A stretch of DNA of 64,000 nucleotides from Streptomyces griseoruber (lineage in GTDB: Bacteria > Actinomycetota > Actinomycetes > Streptomycetales > Streptomycetaceae): assembly GCF_001514205.1 (NCBI RefSeq), contig NZ_KQ948768.1, positions 236,864 through 300,863 of the forward strand. Reading direction: 5' to 3'. Positions within the stretch are counted from its first letter, which is position 1. Each line of letters starts with the position of its first letter. Shown here in pieces: positions 44,833-54,433 of the stretch. The position numbers and the translations under genes are program-made. The notes under the pieces were generated by a model. That model saw nothing but the letters and a program-made list of their open reading frames with translations. It made no database searches and was not told the DNA's origin.

Positions 44833-45996
44833 TCAGTTGCAGGCGCGCAGGGCGGCGAGGTTGTCGTAGCCGACCCGGGCGAACTCCAGGGACTGGCCGG
44901 GCGCGCTCGTGCTCGGCGCGTTGTCCTGCTCGACCATCGGGTTGCGGTGGTTCTTCGCGCCCACCCGGGTGAAGAACGTCCGGTAGTCGATGTCGCCCGT
45001 GCCGAACGGCACCATGTCGTAGCCGAGGCCGCTCTGGGGGTTGATGACGCCGTCCTTGGCGTGGAAAAGCGGGAAGCGGTCGGTGTTGCGGACCACGAGT
45101 GCGGCCGGGTCGAAGACGCGCTCGCGCGGTGAGCCGTCGTGGGCGGTGTACGTGTGGAACTTGTACCGGGCCACGTGCGCCCAGAAGACGTCCAGCTCCA
45201 GATGGACGCTCTTGCGGTCCGTCACCTTCAGGAAGTACTCCAGCTTCCGGATGCCGGAGCTGCGGGTCGGCCGGCCCTGGGCGTCGAGCGGGCCGCCGTC
45301 GAGCAGGAAGTCGTAGGCGCTGTCGTGGTTGTGGGTGTAGAGCTTGACGCCCTCACGGCGGGCGAGGGCGCCCAGGGTGTTCCACTTCTGGGCGGCGACG
45401 TCCCAGTCGTCCCGGTAGGGGGTGGTGGTGGGGTCGGCGCCGGTACCCATGTGCTCCATGCCGAGGATGTTGGTGATCTCCAGCCAGCGCTTGAAGGTGT
45501 CCAGGTCGGACGGGGTCAGCGGCCAGGACGGCGGGATGAAGCCGTGGCTGCCCTGTGCCCGCAGGCCGTACTCGTCGAGCCAGGAGCGCAGCAGCTTCGC
45601 GCCCTTGAGGGTGCCCAGGTCGGCGCCGCCGGGCGCGCCCGCGTGCTGGCCGTACCCGGCGAACTCCACCTGGCGGTAGCCGAAGCGCGACAGCTGCTTG
45701 AACACCTCGCGGAAACCGGAGGGCAGGTCGGAGGCCAGCGGGTCGCGGCCGATCGCGTCACGGACGGTGTAGAGGATGATGCCGCGCTTGTGCGGCGGGA
45801 CCAGAGCGGAACGGCCCCGGTCACCCTCGGCTGCTTCCGTTCTGTCCTGCGCCAGGGCGGGTGCGGCGCCGAAGACCGGGGCGGCGATCGCTGCGGCGGT
45901 GGCCGCCGTGCAGGTGCTGAGGAAACGGCGGCGGCTCACGCCGAGTGCGCGGCGCAGGGCGTCGCCGGTGACGGTTTCGTCGTTGAAAGCGGTCAC
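44833..45996 (-). CDS. Tat-exported sugar phosphate isomerase/epimerase-like protein
   Basis: A 387-residue TIM-barrel protein. The N terminus has a Tat signal, SRRRFLSTCTAATAAAIAAP, with cleavage near ALA. The barrel starts with GIILYTVRDAIGRDP and contains GYRQVEFAGYG, YTHNHDSAYDF and HLELDVFWAHVA, the last two carrying typical metal ligands. Homologues act on polyols or sugar derivatives. GTG 45996 is chosen; a GTG at 46020 is possible. Its gene lies about 100 bp from the dehydrogenase gene, so both exported proteins may work on the same sugar. Confidence 0.85.
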   Translation of the reverse strand: MTAFNDETVTGDALRRALGVSRRRFLSTCTAATAAAIAAPVFGAAPALAQDRTEAAEGDRGRSALVPPHKRGIILYTVRDAIGRDPLASDLPSGFREVFKQLSRFGYRQVEFAGYGQHAGAPGGADLGTLKGAKLLRSWLDEYGLRAQGSHGFIPPSWPLTPSDLDTFKRWLEITNILGMEHMGTGADPTTTPYRDDWDVAAQKWNTLGALARREGVKLYTHNHDSAYDFLLDGGPLDAQGRPTRSSGIRKLEYFLKVTDRKSVHLELDVFWAHVARYKFHTYTAHDGSPRERVFDPAALVVRNTDRFPLFHAKDGVINPQSGLGYDMVPFGTGDIDYRTFFTRVGAKNHRNPMVEQDNAPSTSAPGQSLEFARVGYDNLAALRACN

Positions 45997-46049
45997 AGTG
46001 GTTCTCTCTTTCGTTGTCACGGTGCTGCGGGTGTCGGACGGCTGCCGTC

Positions 46050-47120
46050 TCAGGAGAGGCCGGCGAGTCGAAGGAGCAGGGACTTCACCTCGGTGGCCGC
46101 TGCGCGGCCGGATACCGCGCGGGGGGGGTGGAGAGCAGGACGAGCGGACCTTCTTCGTCGCTCGGGGGGGGGAGGCGGCCGTGGCTGCCGCGTACGGGTG
46201 AGGGGGCGAGGGGGACGACGGCGAGCCGGTAGCGCACGCCGAGCTTCTTGCGGGCCACCGCCTTGGCCGCCTTGAGCCGCGCACAGGGATCTTCGGGATC
46301 CATGAACGGCTCGGCGGGGGCGTAACCGGGTTTGGGGTGGATCTCGACGAGCTGGGCGCAGTCGGGGCCGCGGGCGTCGTCGAGCCAGGAGGAGGACGTG
46401 AACCAGGCGTCCGGTGACCGCGACCAGTTCCCCGGAACGCGGGTGATCGAGTCCGTTCGCCTTCTTGCCGTCGTCGCGGGTGACGCCGTACTCGGACAGG
46501 GCCACGACCGTACGGCCCTCGGGGCGGGCGTCTGCCAGCAACGGGCCGCTGACGGCGTCGAGTTCGGCGGCGGCTCGGTGGGAGCGGGGATCGTCGGGGC
46601 CGACCCGCTGCAGGTCGTAGTCGAGATGCGGGAGGCAGCACAGGGTCAGGTCGGGCCGAAGGGTGCGCATGACGTGGCGGGTCGCCTCGGCGATCCACCG
46701 GCTGGAGACGATGTCCGCTCCCGGTCTCCAGAAGGAGAGGAGCGGGAAGGTGCCGAGCCGCGCGGTGAGTTCGTCGTGCAGGGCTGCCGGGCGGGTGCAG
46801 CCGTCGGGTTCCTTGCGGCCGTCGGCGTAGCAGATCGGGCGGGGGGTGACGGTGATGTCGGTGCCGGCGCCCATGGCGTACCACCGGCAGATGTTCGCGA
46901 CCGTGCAGCCGGGGTGGGCGCGGCGGGCGGCGTCCCAGAGCTTGTCACCGGCGATCAGGCAGGTGGACTGCGCGGTGCAGGTGGCGGCCGGGAGCACGGT
47001 GGACAGGGGTGCCTGCGAGCCGGAGGCCGCCAGCGCCTTGAGGTGGGGCATGGGGTCGAGGAGACGGGGGGTGAGGCCGACCACGTCGAGGACCAGGAGC
47101 GGACGGGGGCGGGTGCTCAT
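46050..47120 (-). pseudogene. eboF: EboF-like alkaline phosphatase/nucleotide pyrophosphatase, with two compensating frameshifts
   Basis: The open frame runs uninterrupted for 356 codons. The first ~235 residues match the phosphodiesterase family (LLVLDVVGLTPRLLDPMPHL, then VLPAATCTAQSTCLIAG and VVALSEYGV), and the last ~22 match too (ATEVKSLLLRLAGLS). Between about 46413 and 46130 the correct protein is in another frame (AWFTSSSWLDDARGPDCAQL, KLGVRYRLAVVPLAPSPVRG). The second shift falls at an eight-G run (46121-46128); a nine-G run is at 46164. Real decay and sequencing error are both possible. ATGA overlaps the eboE stop. Confidence 0.75.
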
Positions 47121-48286
47121 GGCAGCTCCTTCAGGCCGAGGCCGGTGAGCAGGTCCCGGGCGAGGGCCAGTTCGACGACGATGCCGTCGACGAGCTGGGT
47201 CCTGGTGCGGGGGCGCAGTTCGGGCGGGAGGGCCTGCCAGGTGTAGGTCTCGACCTCGAGATGACGGGTGCGCGGTCGCACCCCGCCCACCAGCAGGGCC
47301 AGGGCCTCCTGGAGCACGTGCAGCGTGGAGGTGAGCGGCGGGGCGGGAGGGGCGTGCAGGGGGACGTGGAAGTGGGCGCGCCAGGGTGCGTCGTCGGGCA
47401 GGGCATCGCCGGCCAGCGCCTCGCCGAGGTCGTCGGTGCCGCGCAGTCCGCCGGGCGTGAGGGTGCGGGTCTGGTGCAGGAAGCGCGGCTCGGCGAAGGC
47501 GGCGAGGGCGTCGCGGACCTCCGGCCGACGGGGTTCCTCGGCGTGCAGGGCCGCCGACAGCTGTGCCTTGGGGATGACGACGCCGGCCGTCTCGAGGTCG
47601 GCCAGCGCCGTTGCCGGGTCCTCGAAGGAAGTGGCGAGATGGCACGTGTCGACGCACACGCCGATACGGTCCCCGGGCAGTGCGGTGAGCGGTCCGATCG
47701 CGTCCGCGGTGGTCTCCACCGTGCACCCGGGCTCCGGTTCGAGGGCGACCCGGATCGACTTGCCGGTCAGCTCCTCCAGCGCGTCGAGCCGCCGCGACAG
47801 CGTCGTCAGCGCCGCAGCGGCGGTGGCGGCGGCGTGCTCGTCGAAGCCGGTGCGCCAGGCGAGCGGGAGGGTGGAGACGGTCCCCTCGGTGACGTCGTCC
47901 GGCAGGAGCGCGGTCAGGAGGCGGGCCAGGTCGGTGGTGTGCGCGAGGCGTTCGGTGTCGGCCCAGTCGGGCCGGTAGACGCGGTACTTGACCTCCTCGG
48001 CGCCGAACCCCTCGTAGGGAAAGCCGTTCAGCGTGACCACTTCGAGGCCGCGCCGGTCCAGCGCGGCCCGCAGTCCCCGCAGGGCCACCGGGTCGGTGAT
48101 CAGCGTGCGTGCGGCGTCCTTGGCGAGCCACAGGCCGATGCCGAGGCGGTCGCGTCCCAGGCATCTGCGGACCGGCTCACAGTGGTCGCGCAGCTGTGCG
48201 AGGACACCGTCGAGGGTTTCGGCGGGGTGGACGTTGGTGCAGTAGGCGACGTGGACGGTGGAGCCGTCGGGGTGTCGGAAGCGCAT
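47117..48286 (-). CDS. eboE: EboE, TIM-barrel metabolite traffic protein
   Basis: A 389-residue protein with the EboE family pattern: VAYCTNVHPAETLDGVLAQL at the start, GIGLWLAKDAARTL, VVTLNGFPYEGFGAEEVKYR, VYRPDW, TVSTLPLAW, VALEPEPGC and GVCVDTCHLATSFED. EboE belongs to the conserved Ebo cluster linked to export or trafficking of metabolites; its reaction is unknown. The ATG lies 3 bp after the TatD-like gene, and its stop overlaps the EboF-like start. The product of this operon in Streptomyces is not established. Confidence 0.9.
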   Translation of the reverse strand: MRFRHPDGSTVHVAYCTNVHPAETLDGVLAQLRDHCEPVRRCLGRDRLGIGLWLAKDAARTLITDPVALRGLRAALDRRGLEVVTLNGFPYEGFGAEEVKYRVYRPDWADTERLAHTTDLARLLTALLPDDVTEGTVSTLPLAWRTGFDEHAAATAAAALTTLSRRLDALEELTGKSIRVALEPEPGCTVETTADAIGPLTALPGDRIGVCVDTCHLATSFEDPATALADLETAGVVIPKAQLSAALHAEEPRRPEVRDALAAFAEPRFLHQTRTLTPGGLRGTDDLGEALAGDALPDDAPWRAHFHVPLHAPPAPPLTSTLHVLQEALALLVGGVRPRTRHLEVETYTWQALPPELRPRTRTQLVDGIVVELALARDLLTGLGLKELP

Positions 48287-48289
48287 GCC

Positions 48290-49138
48290 CTACTCGCCCC
48301 CGCGCAGGACGGAGTTGCCTTCGTGCAGGCCGTTCGCCTCCGGGACGTCGAGCCGGAGACGGCCGCTGAGTCCGTAGAAGGCGACCGGGTTGCGCCACAG
48401 CACCTGGTCGACGTCGTCCTCGCCGAAGCCGGCCGCGAGCATGGCGTCGGCGACCTCGCGGGTCTTCAGCGGGTCGCTCTTTCCCCAGTCGGCGGCCGAG
48501 TTGACGAGGACCTTCTCCGTTCCGTACGCCCTCAGGATCCCGACCATGCGGTCCTCGTCCATCTTGGTGTCCGGGTAGACGGAGAAGCCGAGCCAGCAGC
48601 CGCTGTCCTTCGCGTCCTTGACGGTCGTCTCGTTGAGGTGGTCGAGCAGCACCCGGTCCATCGGCAGGCTCGACTCGTGGACGCAGTCCAGGGTGCGGTG
48701 CAGTCCGGCGAGCTTGTCGCGGTGGGGCGTGTGGACGAGGGCGGGCAGGCCGTGGTCGGCGGCGAGCTGGAGCTGGGCGGCCAGGGCCGCGTCCTCGGCC
48801 GGGGTCATGGAGTCGTAGCCGATCTCGCCGACGGCGACGACGCCGTCCTTGACGAGGTAGCGGGGCAGAGCGTCCAGGACCGGCGTGCAGCGGGGGTCGT
48901 TGGCCTCTTTGGGGTTGAGCGCGAGGGTGCAGTGGTGAGCGATGCCGTACTGGGCGGCGCGGAAGGGTTCCCAGCCGAGGAGGGCGTCGAAGTAGTCGAA
49001 GAAGCTGGCCGGACAGGTGCGGGGCTGGCCCAGCCAGAAGGAGGGTTCGACGACGGCGCGCACACCGGCGGCGTGCATCGCCTCGTAGTCGTCGGTGGTG
49101 CGGGACGTCATGTGGATGTGCGGGTCGAAGATACGCAT
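48290..49138 (-). CDS. TatD-family metal-dependent hydrolase (EboB-like)
   Basis: A 282-residue TIM-barrel hydrolase: FDPHIHMTSRTTDDYEAMHA carries the HxH metal site, VVAVGEIGYDS the conserved Glu, LVHTPHRDK and DHLNETT the further histidines, and NSAADWGKSDPL the late Asp. aaggag is 6 bases before the ATG, whose A is shared with the EboA stop. TatD-like enzymes next to EboA and EboE are typical of Ebo clusters. Confidence 0.88.
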   Translation of the reverse strand: MRIFDPHIHMTSRTTDDYEAMHAAGVRAVVEPSFWLGQPRTCPASFFDYFDALLGWEPFRAAQYGIAHHCTLALNPKEANDPRCTPVLDALPRYLVKDGVVAVGEIGYDSMTPAEDAALAAQLQLAADHGLPALVHTPHRDKLAGLHRTLDCVHESSLPMDRVLLDHLNETTVKDAKDSGCWLGFSVYPDTKMDEDRMVGILRAYGTEKVLVNSAADWGKSDPLKTREVADAMLAAGFGEDDVDQVLWRNPVAFYGLSGRLRLDVPEANGLHEGNSVLRGGE

Positions 49139-49776
49139 CACAGCTCCTTGGGCGCTTCGCCCGTCAGGGTCAGCACGCGGCCGAGATCGTCGGGGACGTC
49201 GCGGCCGGCGGCTGTCCGCTCGGCCGCGTAGTCGCAGAGCATGCGGGCCAGTTCGCCGTCGCCGGCCGCCCGGTGCGTCCAGCGGTCGACGGCGTCGAGG
49301 GGGACGCCGGTGAACAGGCACTTCAGGACGGCGTGACGCCAGGCGTGCGGATCGAGGTGGGCGGCGGCGTACGGTCCGACGGCGGCGGAGACAAGGCTGG
49401 TGTCGTTGCTGCGCAGGGCGTCCTCGACGAGGTGTACGGCGTGCGGGCCCGCGACCAGGTCCGGCAGCGCCCGGAGTACGGCGCGGCGTTCGGCGGCGCT
49501 GCCGTGCCGGTAGAGCCGGGTCAGGGTCTCGAGTCCCGCCCGCGCCTCGACCAGCAGCAGCCTACGGACGGCGTCCGCGTGGTGGTGGCCGCAGTGCCGC
49601 CCGGCGGCGGCGAACCGCAGCTCCCAGGTGTGGGCCAGGGACGGGGGAGGGGCCGCCGGTGGTGTTCTCGCGGCGCACGCGGCGTCGGCCAGGGCCTCGT
49701 CGAACCAGGCGCGCGCGGTGTCGTCGGGCAGCTTGGCGGCGACGTCGTGGCGGGTCCAGGGAGGGGGCTGCGTCAT
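49138..49776 (-). CDS. eboA: EboA-like protein
   Basis: A 212-residue alpha-helical protein. WFDEALADAACA, a central VRRLLLVEARAGLETLTRLY segment and HAVLKCLFTGVPLDAVD resemble the EboA domain family, which has no known activity. The ATG overlaps the stop of the preceding TIM-barrel gene (ATGA) and its own stop shares a base with the TatD-like gene. Name and role follow from sequence pattern and the operon context. Confidence 0.8.
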   Translation of the reverse strand: MTQPPPWTRHDVAAKLPDDTARAWFDEALADAACAARTPPAAPPPSLAHTWELRFAAAGRHCGHHHADAVRRLLLVEARAGLETLTRLYRHGSAAERRAVLRALPDLVAGPHAVHLVEDALRSNDTSLVSAAVGPYAAAHLDPHAWRHAVLKCLFTGVPLDAVDRWTHRAAGDGELARMLCDYAAERTAAGRDVPDDLGRVLTLTGEAPKEL

Positions 49777-50651
49777 GATGCCGACACTCCCGTCCTGGTG
49801 CCGGCTGCCGTGGTCCGCAGGAACTCGATGGAGGATCGGGCCAGTTCCGGCCCCGCGTGGGAGTGGCGGGGCAGCTCGACGACGGTGAGGCCCTGGTAGT
49901 CGACGGCGGCGAGGGCGTCCAGCACCGGCGGGAAGTCGATCTCGCCGTCGCCGAACGGCAGATGCTCGTGCACCCCGCGGCGCATGTCCTCGATCTGCAC
50001 ATGCCGCAGCCAGGGCGCGGTCGCACGGACGCACTCCGCGGGCGGGGCCGGCTCCGCACACTGGCAGTGACCGATGTCGAGGGTCAGGCCGAGAGCTGAA
50101 GGGCTGTCGAGCGAAGTGCGCAGATGATGGAAGTCGGCGAGAGTGGCGAGGAGATGGCCCGGTTCGGGTTCGATCGCCAGCGGCACACCGGCGGCGGTCG
50201 CGGCGTCGAGCACGGGCGCGAGCGCCTCCTGAAGACGCTGCCACGCCGTGTCGTCGTCGGTGCCGGGCGGGGTGACGCCGCTGAAGCAGTGCACGGCGTG
50301 CGCTCCGAGGTCCGCCGCGACACCGACCGCCGTGATCAGCAGCCGGGTGCGGGCGGCACGCCCTGCGGGGTCCGGGTCGAGCAGCGACGGACCGTGTTTG
50401 CGGTGCGGGTCGAGGACGTAGCGAGCGCCGGTTTCGACGGTCGTGGTGAGACCGAGTGCGCCGAGCCGACGGGCCACCCGGGCGGTACGGGCGGCGAGGT
50501 CGGGGGCGAGCGGGTCGAGGTGCATGTGGTCGAGCGTGAGCCCGACGCCGTCGTAGCCCAGGTCCGCGAGCAGGCCGAGGGCGTCGTCGAGACGGAGGTC
50601 GGTGAGGCCGTTGGTGCCGTAACCGAGGCGGAGTCGCTGCCGGCGGCTCAT
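49773..50651 (-). CDS. Sugar phosphate isomerase/epimerase (TIM barrel) of the Ebo-type operon
   Basis: A 292-residue AP-endonuclease-2-like barrel: LGYGTNGLTDLRLDDALGLL, LAIEPEPGHLLATL with metal-binding Glu, LTLDIGHCQC with Asp and His, and VELPRHSHAGPELA at the end. It overlaps both neighbours by ATGA. It is separate from the two other isomerase-like proteins in this region. It presumably transforms the polyol or sugar-derived intermediate of the operon. Confidence 0.88.
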   Translation of the reverse strand: MSRRQRLRLGYGTNGLTDLRLDDALGLLADLGYDGVGLTLDHMHLDPLAPDLAARTARVARRLGALGLTTTVETGARYVLDPHRKHGPSLLDPDPAGRAARTRLLITAVGVAADLGAHAVHCFSGVTPPGTDDDTAWQRLQEALAPVLDAATAAGVPLAIEPEPGHLLATLADFHHLRTSLDSPSALGLTLDIGHCQCAEPAPPAECVRATAPWLRHVQIEDMRRGVHEHLPFGDGEIDFPPVLDALAAVDYQGLTVVELPRHSHAGPELARSSIEFLRTTAAGTRTGVSAS

Positions 50652-51751
50652 ATGGGACTCACCTTCCGTGCGAGGGTGCGGGCCATGGGTGCGAGCCCCA
50701 GTACGGCGAGAGCGGTGGCGTTCGCCCCGGACCGGGCGGCGAGCGCGGCCTGGAGCGGGATCATGGCGCGGATCCCGCCGCTGACGGCACGCCGGGTGAG
50801 GGGCGGGGACGGGTCGAGGGCGGCATGCAGACAGGGAACGGCGGCGGTGGGGACGTACGCGGCGGCCGCCCATACCGGGACGATCCCTCTCGACGCGCCT
50901 GTCCGTGCCAGCGACACGCCGAGCGCGGTAGTGGCGCCGAGGGCGGCGAGGGGCGTGAGCGCCGAACCGCCGTGCGCCTCGTGCCGCGAGACGGCGGTGA
51001 CCGCGTAGGTGGGGGCGGCCAGCGCGAGGGCGGAGGTGGCGGTGCGGCGGGCGGTGACGGGCGCGGCGGCGTGTCCCCCGCCCCGCGGTGGGCGGGCGTC
51101 CGGACCTGAGAGCGCCCCGCCGACCGCGGGAGCGTCCGGGACGGGACCGGACGGCGCCCTGGCTTCGCCTCGTGGGAGCAGCGGGCGACGAGCGGGCACG
51201 GGCGATGCCGTGTCGGCGGCTCTTCGGCGGGACCGGGTCGCCCCGGGAACCGACAGGGTGGCCGTGGCGCCGAGCAGGAGGTCCAGGGCGCGGGCCGCGG
51301 CCATCGCCGCAGGGGCCGCAGGGGCCGCAAGGGTCGCAGGGGCCGCAGGGGCCGCAGGGGCCGCGGGGGTGCGCTTCGGTCGAAGGTCGTACGCCCAGAC
51401 CGTGGCGCTCAGAACCGAGGCCAGCCCGAGTGCGGGGCGGCCGGCACGGGCGGCGGACGTCAGGCCCGCCGCAGTCAGGAGTCCGGCGGCGTGGTAAAGG
51501 CGGAGCGAGGCGCAGGCGGCGTACGCCGTGCCCCGGTTGGGCCGCAGCCCGGCGGGCGCGGCACCGGCGAGCGCGTCACCGGGCACGGTGAACAGCGCCG
51601 GGGCACGGAGCAGTTCGGCCCAGTCCCGCAGCCGCGTCGGCCGCCCGCACCGCGGTGCGGGTCCCACGGGGCCCTGAGCGTTCCCGGGTCGTAAGTGCTC
51701 GGGGAGGTGCACCGGTGCCGGGGCGAGGCGGGACGGAAAGGAGCGGATCAC
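50648..51751 (-). CDS. eboC: EboC-like UbiA-family prenyltransferase homologue lacking the Asp-rich motif
   Basis: A 367-residue membrane protein. It has the N-terminal LRDWAELLRAPALFTVPGDA, VWAYDLRPKRTP in the middle and GGIRAMIPLQAALAARSG near the end, as in Streptomyces UbiA homologues of this operon type. The NDxxDxxxD motif that binds the prenyl diphosphate should follow the second helix. Here LRLY runs straight into HAAGLLTAAGL and no such motif exists, which looks like an in-frame deletion of about 30-35 codons. An Ala/Pro repeat is inserted later. The GTG start overlaps the synthase stop (GTGA). Confidence 0.8.
   Translation of the reverse strand: MIRSFPSRLAPAPVHLPEHLRPGNAQGPVGPAPRCGRPTRLRDWAELLRAPALFTVPGDALAGAAPAGLRPNRGTAYAACASLRLYHAAGLLTAAGLTSAARAGRPALGLASVLSATVWAYDLRPKRTPAAPAAPAAPATLAAPAAPAAMAAARALDLLLGATATLSVPGATRSRRRAADTASPVPARRPLLPRGEARAPSGPVPDAPAVGGALSGPDARPPRGGGHAAAPVTARRTATSALALAAPTYAVTAVSRHEAHGGSALTPLAALGATTALGVSLARTGASRGIVPVWAAAAYVPTAAVPCLHAALDPSPPLTRRAVSGGIRAMIPLQAALAARSGANATALAVLGLAPMARTLARKVSPI
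51310..51366. repeat. Degenerate 9-bp tandem repeat (ggggccgca) within the eboC-like gene
   Basis: About six copies of ggggccgca, two slightly changed, encode an Ala-Pro-Ala rich loop (AAPAAPAAPATLAAPAAPAA) on the minus strand. The unit is nine bases, so length changes keep the frame. Confidence 0.8.
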
Positions 51752-52899
51752 CGGGCCTCCCGAAGGCGGTCGGCGAACGACAGCAGTTCGGCGAACTGCT
51801 CCGAAAGGCCCGACGGGCCCGCGTCGGGGTCCTTGAAGTAGAAGCCCAGTTCCGGAAGCGGGCCGGACAGGCCCGCCTCGTGGGCGCGGGCGACCAGGCG
51901 GGCCAGGTCCAGGACGAGCGGGGCGGCCAGCGCCGAGTCGCAGCCCTGCCAGACGGTCTGGAGGATCATGCGCGAGCCGAGGAAGCCCTCGAAGACGATG
52001 TGGTCCCAGGCGGTCTTCCAGTCGCCGAGCACCGGTACGTCGTCGATGTGCACCTCACCCTCCGGCAGGTGCCCGAGGGTTTCGGTCAGGACGCGTTCCT
52101 TGCCGGCGTTCTTCGCCGCGGCCGCGCCCGGGTCGGCCAGCGCCGCCCCGTCGCCTCCGCCCAGCAGATTGGTGCCGGACCAGGCCCGTACCTCCAGGGC
52201 GCGCTGGACGAACATCGGGGCGAGCACGGCCCGCAGCAGCGTCTGGCCGGTCTTGCCGTCACGACCCGCGTGGGGAAGTCCGCCGGCTGCGGCGGCGCCC
52301 GTGAGGGCCGGGGCGCGTAGCCCGGTGGACGGCGTGAAGTTGACGTAGGGGCAGCCGGCTCGCAGCGCGGCGGCCGCGTAGAGGGAGCTGGGCGGCAGCC
52401 GTACGGCGTCCGGCGCGGGCAGCGGCTCCGTGGAGGAGACGTTGACGACGACCACCCGTGCCAGTGCGTTGCGCACCCGGAACGAGATGAGGTCTGCGGC
52501 GAAGTCCGCGATGAGCTCCTCGTCGCCGCGAGTGTCACCCGCGAGCGGGCCACCGAGCCGTATCTCCTCGTCCGCGGCCTGAAGTTCGGCGCGCACGGCG
52601 GGGGCGAGCCCGTGCGGCAGGACGCCCGCTTCGGTGAGGTGTTCGGCCCGCTTGGGCAGCGGACAGTGGGCGGTGTCGTGGCCGCCGAAGACGAGTGAGG
52701 GCAGGGACGGCAGACCGGTGCTGTCGAACGGTGGGGTCTCGGTGACCATGCCGGTCGGCGGATGCAGTCCGGCGGTGACCGCCGCGCATCCGGCGACGGC
52801 GGTGGTGGCCACCGATCCACGGGCTCCGACGAACCAGACACCGGTGCGTGCGGACCGCCCGCCGATCCGGGGCTGCGATGCGTTTGCGTCGTTGTTCAC
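51748..52899 (-). CDS. Inositol-3-phosphate synthase family protein
   Basis: 383 residues from GTG 52899, which has gggagg 6 bases upstream; ATG 52917 would add six residues. The nucleotide loop GVWFVGARGSVATT, NVSSTEPLP, YVNFTPSTG, DGKTGQTLL and WSGTNLLGG are family hallmarks. The enzyme type converts glucose-6-phosphate to inositol-3-phosphate with NAD. It is the first gene of the Ebo-like operon, a place held in cyanobacterial Ebo clusters by a 3-dehydroquinate synthase-like EboD, so it probably makes the cyclitol head group of an unknown product. Confidence 0.88.
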   Translation of the reverse strand: MNNDANASQPRIGGRSARTGVWFVGARGSVATTAVAGCAAVTAGLHPPTGMVTETPPFDSTGLPSLPSLVFGGHDTAHCPLPKRAEHLTEAGVLPHGLAPAVRAELQAADEEIRLGGPLAGDTRGDEELIADFAADLISFRVRNALARVVVVNVSSTEPLPAPDAVRLPPSSLYAAAALRAGCPYVNFTPSTGLRAPALTGAAAAGGLPHAGRDGKTGQTLLRAVLAPMFVQRALEVRAWSGTNLLGGGDGAALADPGAAAAKNAGKERVLTETLGHLPEGEVHIDDVPVLGDWKTAWDHIVFEGFLGSRMILQTVWQGCDSALAAPLVLDLARLVARAHEAGLSGPLPELGFYFKDPDAGPSGLSEQFAELLSFADRLREAR

Positions 52900-53395
52900 G
52901 GGCTGCCTCCCTGCCATGGCGATGTTCCGATGCGGGTGCGGGACGGCGGGCGGGGCTCGGGGCCTCCCGCCCACCGCCGGCACAGGGGCGGCTTTGGCCG
53001 CGGCCCAGGCGGGATGCTCCGTGGCGGGCGCGGTCACAGCGTGCGAGGGGGCGGCGAGAAGGCCGCCGGTGAGAAGAAGGACGTCGAACTTTTTCCCGCT
53101 CCAGGACAAAGGAGTATCAGGGCAGCGCGGACCAGCCCGGCGGCTCTCCCCCCACCGGGCGCTACGGTCCGGCCCAGGGCCTGCCGGTGGGATCACGCCG
53201 CAGACGCGGGGTCTGGCACGCGTGTCTGCCGCGTTGTCGTCACTCGCCGACTCCCCCACGCTCGGCTGCGCTCGCGCGGGAGGGGCCCCATCGCGTCGGC
53301 ACCCTCCTGCGCCTTGCAGCCGCACGCACCAGAGCCCGCTCAGCTCCGCCGGACGGCACCGCCACTTTCCTGCGGCCTGATCCAGACGACAGGCT
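52900..53395. other. Promoter region of the Ebo-type operon, no gene
   Basis: A 496-bp gap between two minus-strand genes. It contains a hairpin element at 53251-53290 and presumably the promoter of the inositol-phosphate synthase operon, but I could not place -35/-10 boxes with confidence. Confidence 0.5.
53251..53290. repeat. GC-rich hairpin element of the dispersed Streptomyces type
   Basis: ctcccccacgctcggctgcg followed by ctcgcgcgggaggggcccc forms a stem-loop (ctccc...gggag with gctcg/cgagc-like inner pairs). Very similar hairpins occur between genes across Streptomyces genomes. It lies about 350 bp upstream of the inositol-phosphate synthase start and may act as a terminator for incoming transcription. 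Confidence 0.5.
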
Positions 53396-54403
<1,008 letters not shown>

Positions 54404-54433
54404 GGTGCCTCCCAACGGGGTCCTGCCGGTTCT

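Noticed and set aside
46332..47246. Plus-strand frame of 304 codons opposite the EboF-like gene
   Set aside because: Gly/Val/Ala-rich shadow without domain features; the minus strand has recognisable phosphatase segments.
47261..49231. 656-codon plus-strand open frame
   Set aside because: Antisense of EboE and the TatD-like gene; composition is that of a shadow frame.
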